Assembly (NCBI RefSeq): GCF_030506325.1
Contig: NZ_CP120683.1
Location: forward strand, 5,522,501-5,586,500
Direction: 5' to 3'
DNA: 64,000 nucleotides
From: Tunicatimonas pelagia
GTDB lineage: Bacteria > Bacteroidota > Bacteroidia > Cytophagales > Cyclobacteriaceae
Shown here: one piece after another, positions 20,107-28,999 of the stretch
How the letters are laid out: each line of letters starts with the position of its first letter
Position numbering within the stretch: the stretch's first letter is position 1
Notes under the pieces: generated by a model
What the model was told of the DNA's origin: nothing
Seen by the model: only the letters and a program-made list of their open reading frames with translations
The model's database searches: none
Position numbers and translations under genes: made by a program

Positions 20107-20862
20107 ATGGAGGCTGTCGATATTTTGCTGGTTGTTGGAGCCGGTTTTGCTGCGGGCTTTATCAACACGGTTGCCGGAGGAGGTTCACTCATCAGTTTGC
20201 CCATCTTAATCTTTCTGGGACTGCCTCCGGCGGTGGCTAATGCTTCTAACCGAGTAGCTATTTTCTCTCAAAATATTTTCGGGGTACTAGGTTTTAAAAG
20301 TAAAGGAGTCTCGGCTTTTCCGTTTAGTTTATGGCTGGGGTTGTCGGCATTAGTGGGTGCGGTAATCGGAGCAAAAATCGCAGTTGATATTCCGGAAGAT
20401 TTATTCAATAAACTACTGGCAATTATTATGATTGTAGTAGTGGCATTCATCATCAAAAAATCTGTTCAGAAGGAAGGGGCAGAGTTACTAGAGCGAATGG
20501 GTACTAAACACCAAGTGGTCAGTATTGCTCTTTTCTTTTTTGTCGGCATCTGGGGAGGCTTTATTCAAGCCGGAGTAGGTTTTTTGATTATTATGGTACT
20601 CACCTCAGTCAATCGCTTTTCATTGGTTAAAACCAATAGTGCTAAAGTGCTGGTAGTGCTGATCTATACATCGGCGGCTTTGGTGGTGTTTGTTCTGGAG
20701 GGAACGATCAATTGGTGGTACGGTGGTCTATTGGCCGTTGGAAATTCTAGTGGGGCTTGGGTGGCTAGCCGATGGTCGGTAGAAAAAGGGGATCGGTGGG
20801 TGCTATTGATTTTGGTAATTTCCGTAGTTGCGATGGCTGGTAAGCTTTGGTTTCTGGAGTAA
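20107..20862 (+). CDS. TauE/SafE-family sulfite/anion exporter
   Basis: 251 aa, all membrane helices (about eight). The repeat motifs are AAGFINTVAGGGSLISLP near the N-terminus and FFVGIWGGFIQAGVGFLII in the second half, as in the TauE/SafE (DUF81) family that exports sulfite, sulfonates or related anions across the inner membrane. It stands alone, followed by a terminator. A sulfite link with the comA gene 12 kb upstream is only a thought. Confidence 0.92.
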   Translation: MEAVDILLVVGAGFAAGFINTVAGGGSLISLPILIFLGLPPAVANASNRVAIFSQNIFGVLGFKSKGVSAFPFSLWLGLSALVGAVIGAKIAVDIPEDLFNKLLAIIMIVVVAFIIKKSVQKEGAELLERMGTKHQVVSIALFFFVGIWGGFIQAGVGFLIIMVLTSVNRFSLVKTNSAKVLVVLIYTSAALVVFVLEGTINWWYGGLLAVGNSSGAWVASRWSVEKGDRWVLLILVISVVAMAGKLWFLE

Positions 20863-20863
20863 A

Positions 20864-20890
20864 AAAGCGGAAGATGTTATCCTCCGCTTT
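20864..20890 (+). terminator. Rho-independent terminator
   Basis: A 12-bp stem with one mismatch (AAAGCGGAAGAT with ATCCTCCGCTTT) and a tight 3-nt loop lie directly after the TauE stop. It also faces the 3' end of the minus-strand protease gene. Confidence 0.75.
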
Positions 20891-20920
20891 AGTGGGTGTT
20901 GGTAATGCTAGTTTTTTTAT

Positions 20921-23386
20921 TTACTCAACTATTATCTTTCGGGTAGTCAGCTTGGCTCCAGCCTTCGACTGTACGATGTATAATCCTTGACCAAACGGAC
21001 GTAAATCCACTGTCTCGCGAATCAACGCATTTCCACCAGTCTGATACACCGATTGCCCCAAGGCATTGAGTACATTCACTTGAATAGGAGTTTCCGGGGC
21101 ATCTATCACCTCGAGGAATACGCGACCGGAAGTAGGGTTCGGGTAAACGTATGTGCCCGGTAATATATCAGAAGCATTATCGCCCAAGAGAGAAGACTCA
21201 GGTTGGCGGCTAGCGTTATCAAAGCGGGTAGTCACTTCTCCTTCCGGTGCGGTAGCGGTAGCCGTGCGGCGTTTTCCATCAGGACCTTTAAGACTCCAAA
21301 CCACGGTTTCACCTGCATCGAGCTCAATCTCAAATACAGCAGCCTGGCGACCGGGTAGAAACTCTTCCGGTTGGCCTAAATCATCGCCCGGTACCAGCTT
21401 ATTGTTTTCTCCAGTAGGAATAAGCACCGGAACACTATTCTCACTTAAGTAGCCGAACAAAGCGCGGTAATTGCCTGCTTTCTGGTCGTAAGCAACGGTT
21501 TCTAGCACAGGGCGAACCGCAGCCATCGGAATATCTTGCTTAGCAACTTTTTCCATTGCTTTCACTACATCCACAAAACCAGTTCCGGTCTTAAAGTCAA
21601 ACCCTTCGTCAAAGCCCTCGGTGGTGGGATCGTCCATATCAATTGCGGTAGAAGCTATAATATCCTCGATACGCCTAGGTTTGAGTGTATTATTAGACTG
21701 TTGATTGATGAGGGCTACTACCGCCGCAACATGAGGGGCTGAAGCCGAAGTACCAAAAAAGTTCGGGAAACCATCCGGTTCATCTGTGCCGGGAACCGGA
21801 AACGATAGGTCGCGGGCGAAGAAAGTGGTATTTACTCCATCGGGCCCCACAAACTCAGGCTTTTTACGGATAACGGGATCAATAGCGTCGCCGCCACGGT
21901 TAAACAAGATGGGTATCCCTCCTTTGGAAGAAAACCCGTTAATGCGGGGAAGAGATAGGTTGCTATTAAATTCAGGCACATTAAACCAAGCAGTAGCTCC
22001 TACGGCAATGCCTCGGTTAGCGTTAGAGTGACCGTATACGGTAGGAGCTTGGGTATCTTCAGCAAACTCCTGTATCTCGAAGAAATCGCCAAAGTTAATG
22101 TACTTGATAAAGTCAGGGTCGGGTCCCGCTACTTTAGTGATTAGTACATCTACTATTAAGGTATTCGTATCCGATGTATTGATTACTCCAGTCACCTCAA
22201 TAGGGTCACCACCAATGTTATTATCAGTAGACGAAAAAGAAGCATTAAACTGAGGGAATAGAAGGAAGAGGTCTAGGTCAGTTTCAGCACCTTTTTGTCC
22301 ACTTGCAGAAAAGTACGGATCAGGCCATTGTAGCGATAGTATTAGATCGCCCCCAGGAGGAACAGTGTAACGCTGAAAGATATCACCATTTCCGAAGTCG
22401 TGGGGAAACCCTAGGATATTACCAGCGGTATCCGCCAGTTGAAAGCCTAAGTTGTTAAATTCTTTTTCGTACGAATCTTGAGCACCGTTTCCAGCCGAAG
22501 AGAGGTAGGTAACATCGCGTTTAGACACGATATCGACCGCCTGCGAGATAATACCATCCTGAAAGAAAGGTTCAGCAAAATACCCAACATCGTCTACAAT
22601 AACATTACAACCCGCATCGGCCAGGTCAATAATTCCTTGAGCAAAAACGGCTTGCCCGCCAAAGGCAGTGTGGAACGCTAAGTCAGCTCCGGGAGCAATA
22701 TCGTGAATAATCTCGGCCATTGCTCTTCCTTCATCACTACCCTCAGTCAAGTCATCCAGAATTTCTACTCCTGCTGGCAAGTCACCGGAGATTACTCCAT
22801 CAACGGCACCGCCTAGTGCGTTATAACTGTCCGAAAGAAAACCAATTTTTTGTCCGCTACCATCTACTCCAAAATCCTGACGGGCTTCGTCTGATTTCAT
22901 TACAATATCGCCTCGGCTGGTCACGGCCCCTACTCTGGTTTGAGGGCGGTAAGCCGGACGGGCAAACTGTAGTCCTGAAACTGATTCTAGCTTCTCGACG
23001 TTGGCTGCCGGTATTTTACCTGATACAATGTGCTTGTACACTATACCATCTTTTAAACCAACCTCTTTTCTCAATTTTGCGAGCAATTTTGCCCCTTTTC
23101 CCTTTTTAGCGGCGGCTTCAATAAGAATATACTCACCCTGGGTTTTAAGCTCATCGGGGTAATCATAGCTTTTATTGGTAGAAGCGCGACGAGCATTCGT
23201 CATAGACTGCTCAGCCATCTGGATCAAGTCATTTCCTACTTTAGAGGAGGATGAATGAGGCGAGACTACGTAATTTTCGAGGGTGACTACCTTCTGGGCA
23301 GTTACCAGCAGTGGTAAGCCTAAAAAAAGTAAGGCTAGGCTAGCCCCAAATAAGTTTCGGGGATAGAAAGTAAAGAAATGTTTCAT
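20921..23386 (-). CDS. Secreted subtilase-like (S8/S53-like) protease with T9SS sorting domain
   Basis: 821 aa. The signal peptide is cut after VTAQ (about 31). A propeptide-like region follows. The catalytic domain runs from about 175 to 620, with D186 in GFLSDSY and Ser in GTSASAPHVAAVVAL (about 560). The canonical HGTHVAG block is replaced by DEGRAMAEIIHDIAPGA (about 218), as in the S53-like subtilases where a Glu takes the place of His. The C-terminal domain of about 80 aa begins VYPNPTSGRVFLEV and ends GLYIVQ with a Lys/Arg-rich tail, a type A signal for type IX secretion. Predicted to be extracellular or surface-anchored. Confidence 0.9.
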   Translation of the reverse strand: MKHFFTFYPRNLFGASLALLFLGLPLLVTAQKVVTLENYVVSPHSSSSKVGNDLIQMAEQSMTNARRASTNKSYDYPDELKTQGEYILIEAAAKKGKGAKLLAKLRKEVGLKDGIVYKHIVSGKIPAANVEKLESVSGLQFARPAYRPQTRVGAVTSRGDIVMKSDEARQDFGVDGSGQKIGFLSDSYNALGGAVDGVISGDLPAGVEILDDLTEGSDEGRAMAEIIHDIAPGADLAFHTAFGGQAVFAQGIIDLADAGCNVIVDDVGYFAEPFFQDGIISQAVDIVSKRDVTYLSSAGNGAQDSYEKEFNNLGFQLADTAGNILGFPHDFGNGDIFQRYTVPPGGDLILSLQWPDPYFSASGQKGAETDLDLFLLFPQFNASFSSTDNNIGGDPIEVTGVINTSDTNTLIVDVLITKVAGPDPDFIKYINFGDFFEIQEFAEDTQAPTVYGHSNANRGIAVGATAWFNVPEFNSNLSLPRINGFSSKGGIPILFNRGGDAIDPVIRKKPEFVGPDGVNTTFFARDLSFPVPGTDEPDGFPNFFGTSASAPHVAAVVALINQQSNNTLKPRRIEDIIASTAIDMDDPTTEGFDEGFDFKTGTGFVDVVKAMEKVAKQDIPMAAVRPVLETVAYDQKAGNYRALFGYLSENSVPVLIPTGENNKLVPGDDLGQPEEFLPGRQAAVFEIELDAGETVVWSLKGPDGKRRTATATAPEGEVTTRFDNASRQPESSLLGDNASDILPGTYVYPNPTSGRVFLEVIDAPETPIQVNVLNALGQSVYQTGGNALIRETVDLRPFGQGLYIVQSKAGAKLTTRKIIVE

Positions 23387-23508
23387 GAGAAGAAATAAAA
23401 TTATAGGTTAGAATTGTGTGCTTAATCTAAAACATTTTTCATAAATGAAAGACCTTTTATTCAAATTTTATTGGTGACCCTAATTATATTTGGTTTGCTG
23501 AGTTTAAA

Positions 23509-24240
23509 TTACCGGATTTCAGTATAAAATTTTTTGAGCCAGTTGGGCGAAACCCGTAGTGCCCAGAGTGCGCAAATGCTAAACCAAACGAAATGCGCTT
23601 TCCAGGGTCCCCAGTGGTGTAAGCGCCGGTCGGATGATACGACCGTGTGGCTAACCTGCTTAATTTTTCCGAGTCGGTTCATTTTTAAGCATAAATCGGC
23701 TTCTTCCATAATCGGTAATTTACGGTTGAAACCTCCGCAACGAAGAAAGTCGGTTCGTCGGCAAAACATAACCTGATCGCCGAAGAGTAGCCGTAGATGG
23801 CGAAAGAGAAACCGATCGGGACGATAGAGTAGCGGAGCCAGATAGGTTTTAATGAAATTGAGCGAGGTGGTTAGCCGTCGGGTGCGGTTTCCTTTCATAA
23901 GGGAGATAAATCCCCCCAGCACCACTTGCTTATCGGCCAAGGTGTGCTGAACCCGGGTAACCAGATCAGTCGGAACCAATGTATCGGCGTGCAGAAAGCA
24001 AAGGAAATCGCCTTCGGCGATGTTTGCCCCCTGGTTCATCTGAGTCGAGCGTCGAGCTATAGCTACGGTACGGAGTACTACTGAATAGTGCTGGGCTACT
24101 TCCCGGGTACGGTCTTGACTGGAGCCATCTACGACAATAATTTCGTGAGGCAACGGAATGAGCTGCATAAGTCGCTCCAGGGTTGCGGGTAAGTACTTTT
24201 CTTCATTCAGCGTAGGGATGATAATGCTAACTGTGGCCAT
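23509..24240 (-). CDS. Family 2 glycosyltransferase (TIGR04283-like)
   Basis: 243 aa from the ATG at 24240, chosen because it places the GT-A motif VSIIIPTLNEEKYL at residue 4; a 12-residue longer start exists. DGSSQDRT, the DxD-like LHADT, GDQVMFCRR and IMEEADLCLKMNRLG follow, with hydrophobic residues near the C-terminus (FVWFSICALWAL). It resembles the short glycosyltransferases annotated as arsenosugar-biosynthesis-type (TIGR04283). No arsenic genes are adjacent, so the substrate is open. Divergent from the hydrolase gene downstream. Confidence 0.88.
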   Translation of the reverse strand: MATVSIIIPTLNEEKYLPATLERLMQLIPLPHEIIVVDGSSQDRTREVAQHYSVVLRTVAIARRSTQMNQGANIAEGDFLCFLHADTLVPTDLVTRVQHTLADKQVVLGGFISLMKGNRTRRLTTSLNFIKTYLAPLLYRPDRFLFRHLRLLFGDQVMFCRRTDFLRCGGFNRKLPIMEEADLCLKMNRLGKIKQVSHTVVSSDRRLHHWGPWKAHFVWFSICALWALRVSPNWLKKFYTEIR

Positions 24241-24320
24241 TCCAAAAATTAGAACTTCTTTCTGAGGCAGAAGCACCGACAGAAAAAATAGTTTAGATTT
24301 ACAGCAAATTTACGCTTGAT

Positions 24321-25376
24321 ATGAGAAAAGTTCTTAGCTGGGTAGTAGGAGCTGCCTTGGTGGTATCTCTGGTGATATTTGTTGGCCCTCGTCCCAACCA
24401 CGGCAACCTAACGGGGCAGCTTCCGGAAGTAACCACTAATCTAACTTCTCTAGAGCAAGAAATTAATCGGGCTGAATCGCAAAATGAACTGGTAAAAGAA
24501 GACAACGAAGCCCGCATTGTGTGGGCCGATAGTACCAAGCAGAAAACCCCTTACAGCATGGTGTACCTACACGGCTTCGGGGCCAGCCAGGGAGAAGGTG
24601 CGCCTGTGCATACCACTTTAGCCAAAAAATTCGGTTGTAACTTGTACCTGTCCCGCCTGAAAGAGCAGGGCATTGAATCGGATAGTGCCTTTAAATCGAT
24701 GACTGCCCAAAACCTACTCGAGTCAGCTAAACAAGCCGTAGCCATTGGCAAGTCATTGGGTGAAAAGGTGATAATTATCGGCACTTCCACCGGAGGGGCG
24801 TTAGCCCTCTATATTGCGGCAGAAAACCCAGACATCGCTGGGCTGATACTGTACTCTCCCATCATTGCCCCGCAAGACGAAAACCTGTATTTGCTAAACC
24901 GCCCCTGGGGAATGAATTTAATGGAAATGATGGTAGGTGATGACCATGTGATTGAAGAGCGGGAAGGACTTACCCGGCAGTATTGGTCCAGAACATACTA
25001 TATTGAAGGCTACGCCGCACTAGCTGGGCTGGTAGAAGAAACCATGGTAGAAAAAACCTTCCAGAAAGTAAAGTGCCCAGTGTTTTTAGGATACTACTAC
25101 AAAAACGAAGAAGAACAAGATGATGTAGTTTCGGTGCAGGCCATGCTAACTATGTTTGAGCAACTGGGTACACCCAGCCAACTGAAGCGTAAAGTAGCTT
25201 TCCCCGAAGCAGGCAACCATGTGATATCTTCTTACGTCCGTTCGGCCGACTGGCAGGGAGTTCTACAGGATACCGATGAATTTCTGCAAGAAGTTATGCG
25301 CCTTAATCCAGTAGATGATACGGTTTTAGCTGAAACCCTAGCTACCAAAAAGTATCAAATCGATATTATTGACTAA
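24321..25376 (+). CDS. Alpha/beta hydrolase with N-terminal membrane anchor
   Basis: 351 aa. Residues about 5-23 form one hydrophobic segment. The oxyanion region is VYLHGFGASQGEG, the nucleophile elbow GTSTGG (Ser about 155), and the late His lies in EAGNHVISS. These form a plausible Ser/His pair of the alpha/beta-hydrolase fold, closest to carboxylesterase/lysophospholipase types. It probably faces the periplasm. Monocistronic. Confidence 0.85.
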   Translation: MRKVLSWVVGAALVVSLVIFVGPRPNHGNLTGQLPEVTTNLTSLEQEINRAESQNELVKEDNEARIVWADSTKQKTPYSMVYLHGFGASQGEGAPVHTTLAKKFGCNLYLSRLKEQGIESDSAFKSMTAQNLLESAKQAVAIGKSLGEKVIIIGTSTGGALALYIAAENPDIAGLILYSPIIAPQDENLYLLNRPWGMNLMEMMVGDDHVIEEREGLTRQYWSRTYYIEGYAALAGLVEETMVEKTFQKVKCPVFLGYYYKNEEEQDDVVSVQAMLTMFEQLGTPSQLKRKVAFPEAGNHVISSYVRSADWQGVLQDTDEFLQEVMRLNPVDDTVLAETLATKKYQIDIID

Positions 25377-25557
25377 TACACATTCCTTTTCGTAAGCCTC
25401 CCGAATACATCATTTTTTTGTACCAAAACAGGGCTTTTTCCCGCATTGAGAAGAATCAGTGGGGAGTTGGGCTAATGTTAACTTAATGTTAATAAACTAA
25501 TGCTAAGTTAATAATTACATAAATAACTATTTCTAGGTGGAGGTAGTATTGAATCTG

Positions 25558-25565
25558 TACTTTTG
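25558..25565 (+). promoter_or_regulatory. Candidate -7 promoter element (TACTTTTG)
   Basis: An exact TAnnTTTG match 33 nt upstream of the second TonB receptor ATG. No clear -33 TTG at the normal spacing was seen. Confidence 0.5.
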
Positions 25566-25598
25566 CACCCGAATTTTTTTACAAACTAATCTAATTCT

Positions 25599-28500
25599 AT
25601 GAAGAGTAATTTACTAATCTTTTTGATCGCTGTTGGCGCTTGCCTAGGAAGTTTTTCTGAAATGTTAGCGCAGGGAGCTACTACTGCCAATATCTCAGGA
25701 ACTGTCTATGACGAAAGTAACGAGCTCCTACCGGGAGCGACTATTGTGGCAGTACATCAACCTACTGGTTCGCAGTATGGGAATGTAACTAATGTGCAGG
25801 GGCGCTTTCGTCTAGCCAACATGCAAGTAGGCGGACCGTACACCGTAGAGGTAACTTTTGTAGGGTACGAAGCCAGAACTGAAGAAAATGTATTTCTTAC
25901 GCTAGGTCAAACACTTAATCTAACTTTTGATTTGGCGGAGCAAGCTACCCAGCTTGAGGGAGTTGAGATACTGGCATCACAAGGTGATGTATTTGACGGA
26001 ACCCGTACCGGACAACAAACGGTGGTAGATCAGCAACAAATTAATGAAATTCCTACTATTAGCCGAGCTATTGGTGATTTTGCCCGGTTTAACCCGCTGG
26101 CCAATATTTCGGAAGGAACCGACGGCTTCTCAATTTCATTAGCTGGCCAAAATAACCGATATAACGCGATTTATATTGACGGAGCGGTTAATAATGATGT
26201 ATTTGGTCTAGCCGGTAGCGGTACCAACGGTGGGCAAACTGGGGTGCAACCGATCAGTATTGATGCTATAGAGCAGTTTCAGATCAACGTTGCACCGTTT
26301 GACGTTCGGCAATCAGGGTTTGCTGGAGGGGCTATTAATGCCGTAACCCGTAGCGGAACCAATGAATTTGAAGGGTCAGCCTACTACTTTGAGCGAAATG
26401 AAAATCTGGCTGGTACAAACCCGGCTGATGACGACAATCCATTACCTGAATTTAGGGCACGTACCTACGGATTTCGTTTAGGTGGACCACTAGTGCGGAA
26501 TAAACTATTTTTCTTCGCCAATGTAGAATTACAACGTGATGAAACTCCGCAACCCTTTAACTTTGACACCTATCGGGGCAACGCCTCGCGGCAAGAGATT
26601 CAGCAATTGGTTGACAAGGTGGAAAACGATTACGGATACGACGTAGGGAGCTTCGATAATAATACCGCATTTTTAGACAGCGATAAGATCTTAGCCAAAA
26701 TTGACTGGAACATCAATCAGAACCATAAACTAACCTTACGGCATGCTTATACCCGAGCTGAGAATTTAGAGGCGCGTAACTCAAATACCGAATCTATTGG
26801 TTTTATTAATGGATCAGAATTTTTTATCTCTACCACCAATTCCTCAGCCTTAGAGCTTAAAAGTAACTTTGGTAATAATTTCTCTAACAAGTTAGTTATA
26901 GGCTCCACCATTGTCCGTGATGATCGCGACCCTTTTGGTCAGCCATTTCCTACCGTTCAAATACGAGATGGTGATGATGGTAACATAGAATTCGGAGCCG
27001 AGCGTTTTTCTACCGGCAATTTGCTTAACCAAGATATTATTACCGTTACTAATGACTTTGAGTGGTATAAGGGCAATCATACAATCACTATTGGTACACA
27101 TAACGAATACTATGATGTGGGTAACCTTTTTATTCGTAGTAACTTCGGTCGCTATCGGGTAGATAGTTTAGAGCAATTCTTAGTAGAAGGTACCCCAGTG
27201 GTAGGTCGCTACGAACGTAGCTTCTCGCAAGTAGATAACGAAATAGGAGATGAGTCTTCGGCAATTGCTGATTTTCGCACTCTTCAGTTAGGTTTATACG
27301 TACAAGACGAGTTTCAAGTAACTAACAACCTACGCCTGACCGGTGGTTTGCGTATCGATGTTCCGTTCTTCCTAGATAACCAACCGGAAAACCAAGACTT
27401 TATCAACAATACGGTACCTTTGATTAGGCAAGCCGGGTACGACTTGCAAGGAGCTACTACCGGAAGCTTCATCGATCCTCAGTTGCTGTTTTCACCCCGT
27501 TTTGGATTCAACTGGGATATAAAAGGCGATCAATCTACGCAATTACGAGGTGGTGTAGGGGTTTTCACCAGCCGTCTACCGCTAGTTTGGCCCGGTGGAG
27601 CTTATAACAACTATGGATTTAACATTGGTGAAGTCGAGTTACCTAACGTTTCATTTAATCCGGATGTAAACAGCCAGCCGCCGGGCGAAATAAACACCAA
27701 CAATCCTAATCCTTCTGGGCAGATAGACCTATTTGCTGAAGATTTTCGACTTCCCCAGGTTTTGAAGGTTAACGTCGCGGTAGACCAACGGTTACCGGGT
27801 GGACTTATTGGTACGGTAGAAGGGTTATTTACTAGCAATATCAATAATGTATTTTATCAAAACCTAAACATACGACCCTCAACAGCCACGCTAGCAGGTA
27901 CGCCAGATAACCGCCCTATTTTTGATGCGGACTTACCCCGTGATTTAATTGACTCAACGTATACGGGTATTTATCTGGCCAGTAATACTGGTGCTGGTTA
28001 CTCCTATAATCTGGTAGCACAGCTTTCTAAACCACTTACCCGAGGATTTTCGGCGGACGTAAGCTATACCTATGGGGATGCGTTCTCCGTTCTAGAAGGT
28101 ACTTCTTCGCAGAACAACTCGCAGTGGCGGGGATATCAGAGCGTGGAAGGAAGAAACGTTGAGCGAGATCCTCATCGCTCTGATTTTTCACTGGGTCACC
28201 GAGTACTAGCTCAAGCCTCTTATCAAATCTCATACTTAGGTGGTTCTATGTCCTCGCAATTATCAGTGATTTACAACGGTCAGTCCGGTCGGCCTTTCTC
28301 CTACGTATATGGTGTCCAAAATCAAGCTTTTGTTAATGATGGTGGGTTTGACAACTCTGAATTAATCTATATTCCGGCTGGACGCGAAGACATTATTCTT
28401 GTCGATGCTACCTACCGTGACGGAAGCACATTTACTGCCGAGCAGCAGTGGGAAGCCTTAAATGCCTTCATAGAAAATGATCGGTACTTAAGCGATAATC

Positions 28501-28853
28501 GAGGAGGGTATGCCGAACGTAACGTAGCTCGTGCTCCTTGGGAAGGAGCCATTGATTTGCGATTTTTGCAAAACTTCAACTTAGGTAAAAATACGCTTCA
28601 ACTGTCAGTAGATATTTTTAATTTCTCGAATTTACTCAATAATGAGTGGGGCCGAATATTTTCCGTACCGTTTGATAACTACAGCCTTCTAGATTTTGAA
28701 GGATTTCAATCAGGAACTAACGTGCCTACTTACCGCGTAGATAGTAACGTTATGAATGGCGAAGATCCCTGGGAAGGTAATATTGAAGATGAAGGTTTCC
28801 GAAGCTCTATCTGGCAGATGCAACTAGGGCTGCGCTACATCTTTGGAAACTAA
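25599..28853 (+). CDS. TonB-dependent receptor, large (Oar/CarboxypepD_reg type)
   Basis: 1084 aa. The signal peptide ends MLAQ. A carboxypeptidase-regulatory-like domain follows (about 30-120; ESNELLPGATIVAVHQPTG), then a plug (IPTISRAIGDFARFNPLA, GQNNRYNAIYIDGAVNND, INAVTRSGTNEFEGSAYYF) and a long barrel with the C-terminal strand MQLGLRYIFGN. Similar to OmpA-related TonB receptors that lack SusD. The final codons GGAAACTAA and the following terminator are echoed 2.2 kb downstream. Confidence 0.93.
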   Translation: MKSNLLIFLIAVGACLGSFSEMLAQGATTANISGTVYDESNELLPGATIVAVHQPTGSQYGNVTNVQGRFRLANMQVGGPYTVEVTFVGYEARTEENVFLTLGQTLNLTFDLAEQATQLEGVEILASQGDVFDGTRTGQQTVVDQQQINEIPTISRAIGDFARFNPLANISEGTDGFSISLAGQNNRYNAIYIDGAVNNDVFGLAGSGTNGGQTGVQPISIDAIEQFQINVAPFDVRQSGFAGGAINAVTRSGTNEFEGSAYYFERNENLAGTNPADDDNPLPEFRARTYGFRLGGPLVRNKLFFFANVELQRDETPQPFNFDTYRGNASRQEIQQLVDKVENDYGYDVGSFDNNTAFLDSDKILAKIDWNINQNHKLTLRHAYTRAENLEARNSNTESIGFINGSEFFISTTNSSALELKSNFGNNFSNKLVIGSTIVRDDRDPFGQPFPTVQIRDGDDGNIEFGAERFSTGNLLNQDIITVTNDFEWYKGNHTITIGTHNEYYDVGNLFIRSNFGRYRVDSLEQFLVEGTPVVGRYERSFSQVDNEIGDESSAIADFRTLQLGLYVQDEFQVTNNLRLTGGLRIDVPFFLDNQPENQDFINNTVPLIRQAGYDLQGATTGSFIDPQLLFSPRFGFNWDIKGDQSTQLRGGVGVFTSRLPLVWPGGAYNNYGFNIGEVELPNVSFNPDVNSQPPGEINTNNPNPSGQIDLFAEDFRLPQVLKVNVAVDQRLPGGLIGTVEGLFTSNINNVFYQNLNIRPSTATLAGTPDNRPIFDADLPRDLIDSTYTGIYLASNTGAGYSYNLVAQLSKPLTRGFSADVSYTYGDAFSVLEGTSSQNNSQWRGYQSVEGRNVERDPHRSDFSLGHRVLAQASYQISYLGGSMSSQLSVIYNGQSGRPFSYVYGVQNQAFVNDGGFDNSELIYIPAGREDIILVDATYRDGSTFTAEQQWEALNAFIENDRYLSDNRGGYAERNVARAPWEGAIDLRFLQNFNLGKNTLQLSVDIFNFSNLLNNEWGRIFSVPFDNYSLLDFEGFQSGTNVPTYRVDSNVMNGEDPWEGNIEDEGFRSSIWQMQLGLRYIFGN

Positions 28854-28914
28854 CCTCTCATAATCTTAATAACAGCTTATAATACAGAAAAGAGGCTTCT
28901 AGGGGGCTCTTTTG
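28845..28914 (+). repeat. Direct repeat, left copy (TonB receptor 3' end plus terminator)
   Basis: GGAAACTAACC, then AATCTTAATAAnAGCTTA and ATACAGAAAAGnGGCTTCT, followed by a terminator arm, are shared with 31048-31117. Weaker similarity (AGATGCnACTAG) extends upstream into the coding end. Differences are scattered substitutions and short indels. Confidence 0.8.
28888..28914 (+). terminator. Terminator hairpin after TonB receptor
   Basis: The stem AAAAGAG(G)CTTC / GGGGGCTCTTTT, with one bulged G and G-T pairs, is followed by T residues. A very similar hairpin occurs in the right repeat copy. Confidence 0.65.
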
Positions 28915-28925
28915 ATTAACCATAT

Positions 28926-28954
28926 TAAAACCATCGTCTCAGACGATGGTTTTA
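28926..28954. terminator. Near-perfect palindromic hairpin, likely bidirectional terminator
   Basis: TAAAACCATCGTCT and AGACGATGGTTTTA form a 13- to 14-bp inverted repeat around a minimal loop, with A/T runs outside. It lies between the convergent TonB receptor and the minus-strand lipoprotein genes. Confidence 0.8.
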
Positions 28955-28999
28955 AATTTTTAGTTTAGGTTTCAAGTTAATCTTGGCTCTATCGGTTAA

